Assembly: GCA_014885115.2 (NCBI GenBank)
Contig: WKLE02003509.1
Coordinates: 1-19,186, forward strand
From: Asterionellopsis glacialis
Lineage: Eukaryota > Bacillariophyta > Plagiogrammaphyceae > Rhaphoneidales > Asterionellopsidaceae
Length of the DNA: 19,186 nt
Direction of reading: 5' to 3'
The number at the start of each line of letters is the position of its first letter. Position 1 is the stretch's first letter. The notes under the pieces were generated by a model that worked only from the letters and a program-made list of their open reading frames with translations, was not told the DNA's origin and searched no databases. This document shows positions 9,385 through 18,835 of this stretch, piece after piece. Made by a program: the position numbers and the translations under genes.

Positions 9385-9650
9385 GGCTTGGCCTACTGGT
9401 CTAGCCCTCCAGTTGTGGTCCAGAGGTTTGGGGTTTGAATCCCTACCAAGCCACCTTCCACATGAAAGGTTATCCTTGTAGTCATGGCTGTTCTAAAATT
9501 TTGGGGAGTGAAGCTCCTTGTGTGGTTGAACCTTGGATATTGCTATGGGGAGAACAAATTGTGCACCAAGTTACCCATTTGGCATGAGTTGGATTATCTT
9601 ACTAGCGCTTGTTAGTTTAATAATGGTTATAGTTTATTTCAATATTTGTT
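9385..9650 (+). mobile_element. Probable tRNA-derived SINE (tRNA-like head 9385-9453)
   Basis: The head has a perfect 7-bp acceptor-like stem, GGCTTGG (9385-9391) with CCAAGCC (9446-9452). A five-pair T stem (one G-U) encloses TTTGAAT. The RNA polymerase III boxes are near consensus: TGGCCTACTGG (9389-9399) for box A and GGTTTGAATCC (9432-9442) for box B, 32 bases apart. The D and anticodon arms do not fold, so it is not a working tRNA. About 200 bases of unrelated body follow, ending near a T-run (9649-9654). Similar T-rich words ending GATA flank both ends (9374-9384, 9648-9660) and could be a degraded target duplication. SINE identity is inferred from one copy. Confidence 0.5.
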
Positions 9651-9687
9651 TTTTAAGATAGAGTGCTGCTAGAGAAGAATAAGCTGT

Positions 9688-10560
9688 ATGTTTACTATCA
9701 CACAACAACTGCTGTATCTAATTGCTTTAGAGATCTTTTATCATTGCTTGTGGGTGAAGTATCATAAATCTTCAACGTACTTTTTCAAACAATTTCCACT
9801 ATGGTACCACATATTATCTGACAATTTAACATATCATGATGTTAGTGATGTTGATCATCAGGAGGACAAGGAAAATAATACTAGCAATATGATGATAGTA
9901 TTGATGTTATTTTCACTGCTGAAGATGAGGGTACAGAATTGGGCTCATTAATCTTTGTAAAAAAAAATTGGCCACAGAAACTAAAATGAAATTCAGAGAG
10001 AACCTTCTCATCCTACCAAACACAATATGTTGAAAGCTATGTTGTTCCCAGTTCACTAAGACATTCTAAAGACAGATCATGTTTCAATGAAAAAGGAGGC
10101 TCTACAATAGATTGATTGTCCTCTAAATGAGTCCACCAAGCATCAAGGAATTTTTGTTTATGGAAGAATCTGAGATTAGGGAGATTACAAAAGAACAATG
10201 TCAATTTATCTATTACATCAGGGATGGAGAATCAAAAGCAACCACAAACATTTTTTTATTATATTTCTGATGAAGATGAATCTCTATATCACCAACTCTA
10301 TAGAGAAGAAAAGGAATGATGAAGGCAAATTACAGGATGCAAGATTTGGTCATCATAGAGGATGTGAGAAGTTGTTCATCAAAGAGGAGTTTTATAAACA
10401 AGGTGGAGGATAGCAACAAGGGATCATTTATTCTTTAAAAATGGTAATAAATCAAGAAAGAGCCTACTGAAGGTTTCACCTGATACAGTTCTAATCACAA
10501 ATGATGGCGCAAACTTACCATCATGCTGCAAATCCTGGAATTCTATTTATGGTTAACAAT
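9688..10560 (+). pseudogene. Decayed coding-like DNA, unrecognised, + strand
   Basis: Broken open frames give plausible protein pieces: EIFYHCLWVKYHKSSTYFFK, an acidic run DVSDVDHQEDKENN, then IDVIFTAEDEGTELGSLIF in another frame; SPPSIKEFLFMEESEIREIT with KEQCQFIYYIRDGESK (~10120-10250); EGKLQDARFGHHRGCEKLF (~10320-10380); and SLLKVSPDTVLITNDGANLP (~10460-10520). Frameshifts, for example at the T-run 10250-10257, separate them. It looks like a second old element gene on the opposite strand from the transposase remnant. I cannot assign a family, and some pieces may be chance. Confidence 0.3.
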
Positions 10561-11029
10561 TAGGTGCTCTTTTACCATTTACAGACAAACCAGATCAATC
10601 CCACATTTAATTATAGTTTTATATTAATTTGTTTAATCTGTACATGTCATAATATATCAAAATTATTTTGGTCATTTTATCCCCACAAATATTATGGAGA
10701 AATAATGATAAATGATAAATATTCAGGTGAATTATAAGCTCAGCACATTCTTGTTGTGTGATTGTAAAATTTATATGTGATCATTTTTATTTGGTGTGGT
10801 CTATTTTTTTTGGCTACTGCTTGAAAAAATAGAGAAACTTACAGTATTTATGTTCAACTAATATTTATAGCATAATGTTGATGTTAAACAATATAGAAAA
10901 TTGTGTGCAGAGCACACTAATTTTGAAGCCAACAAAGTGCTGCTTTTCAGTCTTCAAAAGTTTGTCAATTTACTCTTGATTGTGGATTTGTCATCAGATA
11001 AGTTTGGGAACAGATTGCAATTCAATTTT

Positions 11030-11420
11030 TGAATGAGGATCTTTTCATGTTTGCTAAAATGCTCAGCACACACAATCAAAAGAAATACTATGATGTTAAT
11101 TATTATTTCCAACATCTAAAATACTGTAAATATATTAAAATATAAGTTATTGATTCTCCTACAGTATTTTTTGGTTGATAAATTTTCATATTTATATGAT
11201 TGGACACAGAATCAAAATCAATACAATGTTTTAGTCTTCATTTCCAATATCTAAAACAGAAAAATCAATTTTTATGAAGTTTGTTAATCCACAGTATTTG
11301 TTGTTGTTGTTGAGTATCTTTTCATATTTGCTTGATTGTATACAAAATAAAAATTCAACCCCACATGTTTTTGTAATGGTCTTGGTTTCCCGTATCTATA
11401 ATAACAAACTATATTTGAAT
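11030..11420. repeat. Degenerate tandem repeat, ~140-bp period, about three copies
   Basis: Shared words recur in the same order: TTTTCAT at 11042, 11183 and 11319; AATCAAAA-like words; TTTCC(A)-ATCTAAAA at 11106, 11241 and 11386; and ACAGTATTT at 11161 and 11291. The spacing is 130-145 bp. Another ACAGTATTT at ~10841 may mark an older copy. The copies are strongly diverged, so this is an old satellite-like array or the internal repeats of an element. Confidence 0.55.
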
Positions 11421-11672
11421 TTAAGTTTGTTTAATAGACTAAAAGTTAGATAGCAGTAGAAAAAAATATTTCAAAAGCTAAATATTATTTCCAAAGCATA
11501 CACAGAGGACTGTTTATTGCACTTTTTTTCAACAAGATGCAAAAAAGAACAGAGGTAACCACACAAAATTAAGGTGCTGGTCCTGATAAAAAATAACATT
11601 AATATACTGAATAAAAATTAACATACAATCTATACTATTCCTCTCTCAAGAACACTCTTCTTAAAACAAGCT

Positions 11673-11746
11673 CCCCCACCATTAAACTTCTATTGGCACA
11701 TATAATGATAGTAGCCCCCCCCCTCAGACCCATCAGACTGCCCCCC
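11673..11746 (-). repeat. Cluster of C-runs (G-runs on the minus strand)
   Basis: C5 (11673-11677), C9 (11715-11723), C3 (11729-11731) and C6 (11741-11746) lie within 74 bases of otherwise AT-rich DNA. The minus strand could form a G-quadruplex. The cluster sits 18 bp outside the left copy of the 38-bp direct repeat. Confidence 0.6.
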
Positions 11747-11763
11747 TCTGCAGACCATAGATG

Positions 11764-11801
11764 AAATAGAGATATAATCATCTGAAAGCAAATAATTGTT
11801 A
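11764..11801. repeat. 38-bp direct repeat, left copy (probable target-site duplication)
   Basis: Identical over 38 bases to 12531-12568; both begin AAATAGAGATATAATC and end AATAATTGTTA. The two copies bracket exactly the CpG-containing retroelement fragment. The sequence just outside each copy differs, as expected for a target duplication made on insertion. Confidence 0.85.
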
Positions 11802-12530
11802 TATATAAATAAACTCTAAACCGTTAATAAACTACCTAACGCTACTAAACTAATCGGCCTGGTGACATCCAAAGTCATGCCTTACGGGTAATATTGGCGC
11901 ACACTGTTTTTAAACTATCTCTCTCGTATAAAGAGACGTTGTCTGCTTCTAGGATCTTTATCCAATCCCAGTTGCCAGGAATGGTCTTTCCTCCATTGCT
12001 GTGAGTGCTGTTGTCAGATTTGCATACCACGCTTGTAACATATGTACTGAGTCATTCACTCTATCTTGCACTGTTCTCGTAAAATATCTCCACTGGATTT
12101 TTGCCGGAAATGTATGTCTTTGTTCATATTCTCTTCGTACTTTTGATTTCATTCTATCCAGCGCCATGTTTTCTTCCTCTTGCTTGTTATGTCCATAGAT
12201 ATCTTTATTCCTAAATTTCCACGCTCTAAAGGCAATGTCGTGTAGTCCGTGTGTAACTGTTTTACTCCATGTTATCTTGTTGTGATATTTTCTCTTGATT
12301 CTCTTATCAATGTTGCTGCGCTCTTCATAGTATTCATCTTGTGCTATGGCCCATTTCTTAGACATCCAACCTTTGAAGATGTGTTGCCATCCTATTGTAG
12401 TCTGATCTCTGACAGCGTCTTGTGTGGTATAGTCATAGGGTGAGGGATGTGTTGGAAGTTGGAATTCACTTGGTTGCTCGCCTTTGGCCCATTGAATAAT
12501 ATTCTTCTGCAATATTTGCATAAGTGGAAA
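11802..12530 (-). mobile_element. 5'-truncated retroelement insertion with a C-terminal coding fragment
   Basis: A 729-bp unit between perfect 38-bp direct repeats. Its CpG content (about 18) contrasts with the near-zero CpG around it. On the minus strand it codes for ~190 residues up to a stop at 11958, followed by ~156 bp of 3' UTR ending in an AT-rich TTTATTTATATA. The protein contains DQTTIGWQHIFKGWMSKKWA, then WSKTVTHGLHDIAFRAWKFRN and a basic YGHNKQEEENMALDRMKSKV segment. That pattern (IGW..F.KG..SKKW, a later W..RN..HG) matches from memory the region downstream of reverse transcriptase in retroelement proteins common in diatoms. The apparent ATG at 12581 lies outside the insert, so the true 5' end is missing. 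Non-LTR type is inferred from truncation and target duplication. Confidence 0.62.
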
Positions 12531-12568
12531 AAATAGAGATATAATCATCTGAAAGCAAATAATTGTTA
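12531..12568. repeat. 38-bp direct repeat, right copy (probable target-site duplication)
   Basis: Perfect copy of 11764-11801. Its last bases before the element read into the minus-strand frame, so the first 17 residues of the open frame starting at 12581 come from target DNA and not from the element. Confidence 0.85.
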
Positions 12569-15160
12569 CATCATAGGACATTAGCTGTATCTCAAGTGCA
12601 AAGCAACAGTATACAATGTTTCAATTATTTTGTTACATGTAATTTACTATGTCTACTTTTGCTATAGATTAGCCTCCTATTTTGGCCCAAGTACCTTGTT
12701 CTGATTTTGTTAACAAGAGCATTAGATTACACAATTCAATATTTAAGAAGTCAAAATGAAGTATTTTAATTCATTCCACAGAAATCTTTTGTTTTTCATT
12801 TTACAACTCTATTCATTGCCATGGGCCTACCGCTTAGGAAGCTATAGTATTCACAATCAGTCTTCATGATACCTCTAATTTCACATTTTTTAGAAATAAT
12901 AAACTACATACAAAATATGCTTTAATGCCTCTTGTCAAGGGACATTGCAAGAGAAATAATGAATGAGCACCAAGGAGTTTCATAGAAAACAGTATAGAAA
13001 GAACCTAGATACCCAGTAACACCACTACTCATTAGAAGGCAACAAAATGCAAGGGAATACTCACTCAGGCCAGATGACACACAGTTGTTTTATACAGTGA
13101 ATACTAGTACTATGGAGAAAAGATTTTCAAAATCTTCTTGGTTGCTGTATATAACAATACATGTAACCAGTAGCTGATAATCATTGCAAAATACATACAT
13201 TGAAAATTTTGAGGATGAGGTAATTGCAGAATTCTTTTGTTGTTAAACTAGCACTACAAAACAACAAGCAATGCATGATTAGAAAGGTTGATTGCTAAAG
13301 AAAATCATGTGTGCCTGCGGGGTATAATACAAATTTAGAAACAGTTTAATACATGTTATGCATCCTGCAAAGAACAAAACCTCATACACACTTGCCTATA
13401 TATCACTTCTTACTGCTGCCATAATTGGATCATATTATTAGCTACATCTAATAACAGGAGTTGAAAACAAGTTAAGATAATTGTAACCCATGCTAACTAC
13501 CTTGTAGTAAAGAATGCTGTTATGTTCAAATTGGGTTCCAACCTTTGCAGCAATAGATATCAATACAGTTCCCTCATCTTGAATTTCTTCTTCTTTCTAT
13601 TGGCTCCTGTTTATTCAGGTGATCTGAATTTTTAGGAGAGTATATCACAGGAAGTATGGGACAAAAAAAGTATACTATAAATTGTATTCTAGATGTACAA
13701 ATGATATAATCATGATGACTGCCATCAAATATGAAAGCCACACAAGGAGTCCATATAGGTTCAATACAAATACTACTACTAGCACACGCCAAACAATGAA
13801 ATAAGGCCTCTTAGACAGGAATTGCATAAATAAGAAACTAGATTTTAAAAAATATAGTAACTAAAACTCTAGTAATGTTGGTCTGGTGCAGTTCTCTTGA
13901 TACTGAATTTAAGAAATAGTAGAATTATCAGGGTCTTCAATATCTGGACATACCTTGTTCTCCACTGTAACTTTTATGCCTCTTTGTTAGCAGCACACAA
14001 AAAATTGAATTCAAAGAAGTTACCAAGGTGTTCAGAAATATTACTCAGGTCATCAAAACAGCATTAGAATGCAAATGTGTATTCAAAGAATGTTCTTTTA
14101 GTGCTTGCTGGACAACTTTGAAAGGATTTAAGTTCTGAGGGACTTAACATTTAAATGAGTTGAAGTATTGATGTTATTCTCCTTCTTTAAATTTAAATTT
14201 CTGGAAACCCAAAGACTGAAATTGAAAATAATTTGAATCACTTGCCACTCCAAGATGACTAAGGCAGGCAGTACTACTGCTACTACCTTAGGTTTAGGCT
14301 CATGTATCAAATGTGCACCACTATTATTAGTAGGTAATTGCTAGTATTTGTGATTGGTGCATTTAATTATTGAATTTAAATATTTTGTCTCTTAAAAGAA
14401 GAAACTTTTCTTGAAAGCATACTATGAGCCATACTGGAATACAAACTTCCAGTAATACCTGGGATCTGGGATGGACAACAAAATATGCACTTACATGTTT
14501 TCTTGCAATGAATGTCCTGTTGATGAAACAAAGTGATTGCAGTCAAAAGGAACAATACAGGGACGGAAATATCATGACTTTTCAGATGCACTGAGGATTA
14601 AGTTAAAAAATAATCAACAGCACCTAGAAAACAGTGGGGAACTCTTTTTTTCTTTTCAGGCTGGTGGTGATCAAGGCATGATGGGGTGCTCTTTTGCAAC
14701 AAATACTCCTCTATAAAACTTCCTCTTCAATAGTAGAGGCATACAGTATGAATAGAATCTGTTGTCAACCATTTTTTTCAAAATTAATGCTCTTTTTAAT
14801 TGTTTGTTGTTTGTTGTTGCTGTTTGCTTGTTCCTTTCTGAGTGATGGCTTTTCTGGATCATAAGCTGATACATCAAGACCCTAAAAATATTTCAAAAAG
14901 CCATTTGTTGGATTGGCAGAAAGGATCTCCAAATGAGATCAAAGGTTGTTATCAAAGACTTAGGAAGGTTCAGTACTGAAGTAATTGACCTGATGGATGG
15001 AAAATCCAAAATCCTTACGTACCAGGTATTTTCAATCACAAACTCACACATTTTTATTATGCTTTCAAACTGAACATTTAGGGATAAAATTAAGTATATC
15101 AAATAATGAAAGTTCCTCAACATGCATATGTTTTGGGTGTAGTCCTATTTTGGACACTGT
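12569..15160. other. AT-rich, CpG-poor stretch with no recognisable gene
   Basis: Only short shadow frames occur. One 72-codon minus frame (13792-13574) begins MACASSSICIEPIWTPCVAF and may be another coding shred, but nothing supports it. A perfect 17-base palindrome is present at 13120-13136. No RNA gene or repeat family is identified. By composition it is a continuation of the transposon block. Confidence 0.6.
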
Positions 15161-15259
15161 ACCAGTAAGTACCGGACAAAACGACGTCACAATTAATTTA
15201 CTTAAGGGACCCGCCCGACGACAAACGATTTGCTATTTCAACATAACGTAAAAAAATTT

Positions 15260-15568
15260 CTACCGTACATTGACGCCTCCTCGGTCTTGTTTTCTTACAC
15301 TTTTTGGTGGACAGTCCATACGAGTCTTTCCTCTTTCGTTTCTTGCCTTACCTGTATTGTAATTCAGTAGTGGGTAAGGTAGAGTTTGACTTTCTATAAT
15401 GGCAAGCATTTTTGGTACACAATTTGAAAATACTTCTTTTATATTGATAATTCCTATGTAGATCTGATAAACTCGGTCATCCGCGGAAAGAGAATTAATA
15501 TGTACGGGCACTGTAACATTCTTTTTAGAATTTACTCGTGAACAAGCAGCAGCTGTCGATCCCGCCAT
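15260..15568 (-). CDS. Small hypothetical protein, possibly the first exon of a longer gene
   Basis: A 102-residue frame starts MAGSTAAACSRVNSKK in good context (AAATGGCG) and lies exactly where CpG content returns to normal, which favours real coding DNA. The middle (VYQIYIGIINIKEVFSN) looks like a folded domain. The end (KARNERGKTRMDCPPKSVRK) is strongly basic. A consensus donor ACAG|GTAAGG occurs at 15352/15351 after codon 72, so the basic tail could instead be intron and the gene could continue toward lower coordinates, into the edge of the transposon block. I do not recognise the family. No signal peptide or membrane segment is evident. Confidence 0.4.
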   Translation of the reverse strand: MAGSTAAACSRVNSKKNVTVPVHINSLSADDRVYQIYIGIINIKEVFSNCVPKMLAIIESQTLPYPLLNYNTGKARNERGKTRMDCPPKSVRKQDRGGVNVR

Positions 15569-16421
15569 TTACCTTGAATACATACCAACCCAATTGAATT
15601 TAATAATATATATATACAGTGCAAAATCAGTTTTAGCTCTATTTAGGATCCTATTGAAAATCCCCATGGAGACATGCATGTTCTACTATGATACATACAA
15701 TGTAGATTATGTTCAGAACAAAAAATGCGGAAATAATAATTAATGGAATTTCCCTATACTGCTCCAGAGTGTCGAGAATTAATGTAGTGTCCTAATTAAT
15801 AATTATAAGATTTGACTCTACTAACAATAAACAATAAGTAGAAAATAAGCCTCTGCAGACATACCAGGTACCTGGTAAGCAATCGAAGTTGGCTACCTGG
15901 TACCCAGGTACAGGTACTGTACTTGGTACGTACGGTACTAGAGGTGCTGGTTCCATTTCTACAAATACCTTGTAGGACTGGTGTCATAACGTCAGTTGCT
16001 CACTGCATCATGAAGAGTTGATGACAGAGGAAGGTTGGGAAAATTAGTGCTAAGAGACACTGAAGAATAGAGTAATGATAGTGGCTGTACTGGGTGAATC
16101 GACGAAAATTAAACGGGAAAAAGGCAAACTATTTGTGTAAATACAATTTAAATAACTTATACTGATATGCAGAGCCCAGTAGAATTACTTATTTAGTTTT
16201 TGACATCCATTAAGAACTGTGAATCTGATGAGAGTATGGCATTAACGATACACTCAAACGTGACTCTCAATCAATGGCGAGGTCAATTGCCACCCTTCGC
16301 TAGTGCTTGTGTTTGTCCCTGTTGGTTTTACAGATCTTTATAAGCTCCATTCGTATTTAAAGTTACGCCCCTTCTTCTTGATATTATTATACACTTTTTA
16401 GCCGAGTAAAAAATATTGCGT
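15569..16421. other. Spacer with GTACC palindromes, no gene
   Basis: Intergenic DNA with normal CpG content. It holds the densest group of GTACC-type palindromes (15862-15938) and no open frame that looks coding. The 63-codon minus frame at 15987-15796 runs through those palindromes and is discounted. Confidence 0.6.
15862..15938. repeat. Cluster of GTACCTGG-type palindromes
   Basis: TACCAGGTACCTGGTA (15862-15877) is a perfect 16-bp palindrome. TACCTGG-TAC-CCAGGTA (15894-15910) has perfect 7-bp arms around a 3-base centre. CAGGTACTGTAC and TTGGTACGTACGGTAC follow. Related words occur at 5671-5684, 6074-6082, 6231-6240, 15017-15028, 17367-17377, 18704-18726 and 18855-18870. Confidence 0.8.
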
Positions 16422-17003
16422 TCAAGGCCCGTTCTTTTTGTGACGTGCCTTCAATGTTCGTACCAGATCTTCAGCCGTAGAAAGAACATCATCAACTTCG
16501 TGTGATCCAAACGGATCCCTAGTGGAAGAGGATGGTTTTTCTTGTGAACAGGGCGAAGATGATGGTGAAGCAAGAACGCTAAAATTCGCAAGTTGTGGGA
16601 AAAACATAGAAGGACATTTCGAATTTCGTCTTTGATAGCGACGTTTTTTCGGTGCTGGTTCTTCCACATCAGCGGGGGATGATGATAACGAACTGTTGTC
16701 TCTCTTCTCAGTCTGTAACTTTTGAGCATCGAAAGCAGAAACGTCGAATCGAACCTTGGGAAGAGATGGCAGCTTTGTGGCATTGTTGCAATTGCTAGCA
16801 CGGGCCGCTGCAATTGCTTGACGCAGAATAATTCTCTCGTATTGAAGGTTAGATTTCGAGGAAAAGATGTACTTGTTGGAGAGCAAAGGATGATCCATAG
16901 AAGGAAGAGACATCTTCACGGAAGCGGGTTTTGATGTCTCTGATGGTGTCTGTGGACTTGCATCTTGCGATGCCATGGGTGTTCTTCGTCTGTTGGAAAG
17001 CAT
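16422..17003 (-). CDS. Hypothetical Ser-rich nuclear-type protein, 193 residues
   Basis: A single open frame runs from ATG at 17003 to TGA at 16424-16422. The N-terminus is Ser/Pro/Thr-rich. Residues ~30-70 (PSMDHPLLSNKYIF, then QYERIILRQAIAAARAS) form the most structured part, with a likely amphipathic helix. A basic APKKRRYQRRNSK (~117-129) looks like a nuclear localisation signal. The C-terminus (EVDDVLSTAEDLVRTLKARHKK) is a second predicted helix. CpG and codon variety match coding DNA here. An alternative start is Met10 (MASQDASPQ). The antisense and overlapping frames are shadows. I do not recognise a family, and the nuclear location is inferred only from the basic motif. Confidence 0.62.
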   Translation of the reverse strand: MLSNRRRTPMASQDASPQTPSETSKPASVKMSLPSMDHPLLSNKYIFSSKSNLQYERIILRQAIAAARASNCNNATKLPSLPKVRFDVSAFDAQKLQTEKRDNSSLSSSPADVEEPAPKKRRYQRRNSKCPSMFFPQLANFSVLASPSSSPCSQEKPSSSTRDPFGSHEVDDVLSTAEDLVRTLKARHKKNGP

Positions 17004-18458
17004 TGTGCGATAGACTAGTCAACGATGTGATAGCGCGAACTGTGAGTTGTGGTTGTGAGCAATTGGGTTCCGAGAAAAAGACTGCTCAGAGGCGAGTGAA
17101 ATTATTTGTGCCTCTCTACTTGCTACAGTAATCAGTATATAGCGATTTTGGTCGTGAAACTACACAAGAAGCAAATTCGAACAGTTGAGTTACAGTAATT
17201 ATTGTTGGTACTACTGTACCTCAGCCTCGAACAGAAAATTCTGATTTTACAATGACCGACAGAAGAAAGAAATAAGCCCTTAGCAAAACCTTTGTCATTC
17301 ATTTAGAGGCTGTACCATGCATATAATTACTCGAAAACCTGTCGGAGTCGTCAGTAGCTTTCGGGAGTACCAGGTACATTACCTAAACTAGTTACGTCGC
17401 ATTTTCTATAGCTACTTTATAGAAAGCTGCAAGTATATAAATAGTACGTCTTACCTGATATACTTAAGCAAAGTGCGAGGAGCAGTCATACGGAAATAAT
17501 ACTTACCAGATACATTGTAGAGACAAAGTTCTAACAAGCAGAGAACATTCCAAATAGACTACTGAAACTGTATTATGTAGTTTTAGTTTCTGAAATGAAA
17601 GAACAACAATTTATCCTTCAACTCTACCAAAAGTCTTTATGCTATATTTATTTTGGGGACGGCCAACTTTAAATGTGTACGATTTTAACGTGAAAATAGT
17701 ACAAGCGGCAACATTTCGCATGCAATGTTTCCCGTGAATTTACAGTATGAGTTCAGTTCATACGGGACCCCTCCATACGTGGCCTGTATACTTTACATCA
17801 TATTCGATGCAAAAGAACTAACTTACTATGCTCTCTACAGGAGGTATCTGAAGCAAAAGTAGATGCAATAATAAAAAATGATAAATAATGTGAAGTTGTC
17901 CGAAACTTGAATATTCGAATCCTAACAACCAATCATAACGCTTTGTTTTATGCCGATGTTCGTTTTCCACCTTGCAATATTTCTTGCGAGTATCAGCTTC
18001 TGATGCAATTTCTGAGAAGTTGATCCATTTATTATCATAATATATTTAAGAGGTCATCTTGGCTAAATGATTCGATGTTCAACATACACAGTACAGGGTA
18101 CCTGTATTCTTAAAACTGCGGTTTTCGTAGGGGGAGCCGCCTCTGCCACACGCTTGGCACCCGAGGACCCTCCGGTGACCGATTGTAGAACAACAACAAC
18201 CTAATAAGGTAATCCTCGGCCATGTCTTATTTTTTTGCTCGTATGATTTGTACTCGTACACTTGCACCCTACCAAGACCGGGTCCGTTACTTCTTGTGTA
18301 GGGAGCTATATATAATTAGGTACAGTACGAATAAACAGAAAAAGAGAAGTTTCTAAGCGAATCTGATGATATTCACTACTCAACAATTACAGTACCTACA
18401 GTAGGAAATCATTCGGGATTCATACTAATAATAATTAATACTAAATAGATTGGCTTCA
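17004..18458. other. Intergenic DNA without a recognisable gene
   Basis: The first part is the 5' flank of the minus-strand Ser-rich protein gene. The rest is AT-rich spacer with normal CpG and one GTACC-type word (17367-17377). Short frames such as 18267-18079 (minus) have Cys-rich, repetitive composition and no support. Confidence 0.55.
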
Positions 18459-18647
18459 TCAAAATGTAAAGACGCGGTCTGACCTTATAGGTCGCCATAT
18501 AGCAGCAGCAAACGTCACGAAAATGATACCAGCAGGTACACCTATTAGTATCTTATTTTTCAATACATATGAAGCACTGTTATTGAAAACAGATGATTCT
18601 GTTAGTTCTTTCGCGCAAAAAATCTTTACTTGGATTATCTGACGCAT
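18459..18647 (-). CDS. Possible small membrane protein or last exon
   Basis: A 62-codon frame ends at TGA (18461-18459). It contains one clear hydrophobic segment, ILIGVPAGIIFVTFAAAIW, flanked by basic residues on both sides (VLKNK before, RPIRSDR after), the look of a single-pass membrane protein. Just upstream on the minus strand come in-frame stops and several AG dinucleotides (CTGATAG|CAGTAG|ATGCGTCAG), so it may be a terminal exon rather than a complete gene. If so, earlier exons would lie at higher coordinates, perhaps around 18,900-19,112. Family unknown. Confidence 0.35.
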   Translation of the reverse strand: MRQIIQVKIFCAKELTESSVFNNSASYVLKNKILIGVPAGIIFVTFAAAIWRPIRSDRVFTF

Positions 18648-18703
18648 CTACTGCTATCAGGTAGGTCCTACGGGTGAGTACATGCTGTGAGAGTTCGATA
18701 CTT

Positions 18704-18726
18704 TACCTGGTACAGGTACAGGTACC
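18704..18726. repeat. GTACCTGG-type spacer repeat
   Basis: TACCTGGTACAGGTACAGGTACC is a tandem and inverted arrangement of the same word found at 15862-15938, here between the two exon-like frames on the minus strand. Confidence 0.7.
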
Positions 18727-18835
18727 ATGCCTGAAACATGTGACGTAGAACTCTACGACAGTAGCGCTTCTGAATTTTACCTTCGTGGGTATCTTTAATA
18801 TACCTATATTTTATACCGAGGCGGCATAAAAGGCA

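Larger units (their letters stand above)
6530..15160. mobile_element. CpG-depleted transposon island
   Basis: About 8.6 kb in which CpG is nearly absent while TpG/CpA are common. By hand count, about seven CpG occur in 6541-11800 and about five in 12570-15160. CpG returns abruptly at ~15,165 and is ordinary before ~6,520. The block contains decayed transposase coding DNA, a SINE-like element, tandem repeats and a younger retroelement insertion, and no intact host gene. The composition fits long-term cytosine methylation and deamination of repeats. No terminal inverted or long terminal repeats matching the two edges were seen. Confidence 0.75.

Noticed and set aside
9385..9453. A functional tRNA gene
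   Set aside because: The acceptor and T stems pair well, but bases 8-9 are CC, the D arm cannot pair and no 7-base anticodon loop with a proper stem forms.
12579..12581. ATG as the true start of the retroelement protein
   Set aside because: The first 17 codons lie in the flanking target sequence and its duplication, outside the inserted element.
13120..13136. 17-base perfect palindrome AAGATTTTCAAAATCTT
   Set aside because: It is short and AT-rich; several such palindromes are expected by chance in DNA of this composition.
6480..15200. The whole CpG-poor block as one large LTR or terminal-inverted-repeat element
   Set aside because: The sequences at the two edges share no visible direct or inverted repeat, and the block contains remnants on both strands, so it looks like a nest of several insertions.
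17920..17940. TTCGAATCC resembling a tRNA B box
   Set aside because: The flanking bases do not form a T stem and there is no box A or acceptor stem at the right distance.
18079..18267. 62-codon minus-strand frame with several cysteines
   Set aside because: There is no start context, homology or splice support, and it lies in spacer DNA ending in a GTACC word.
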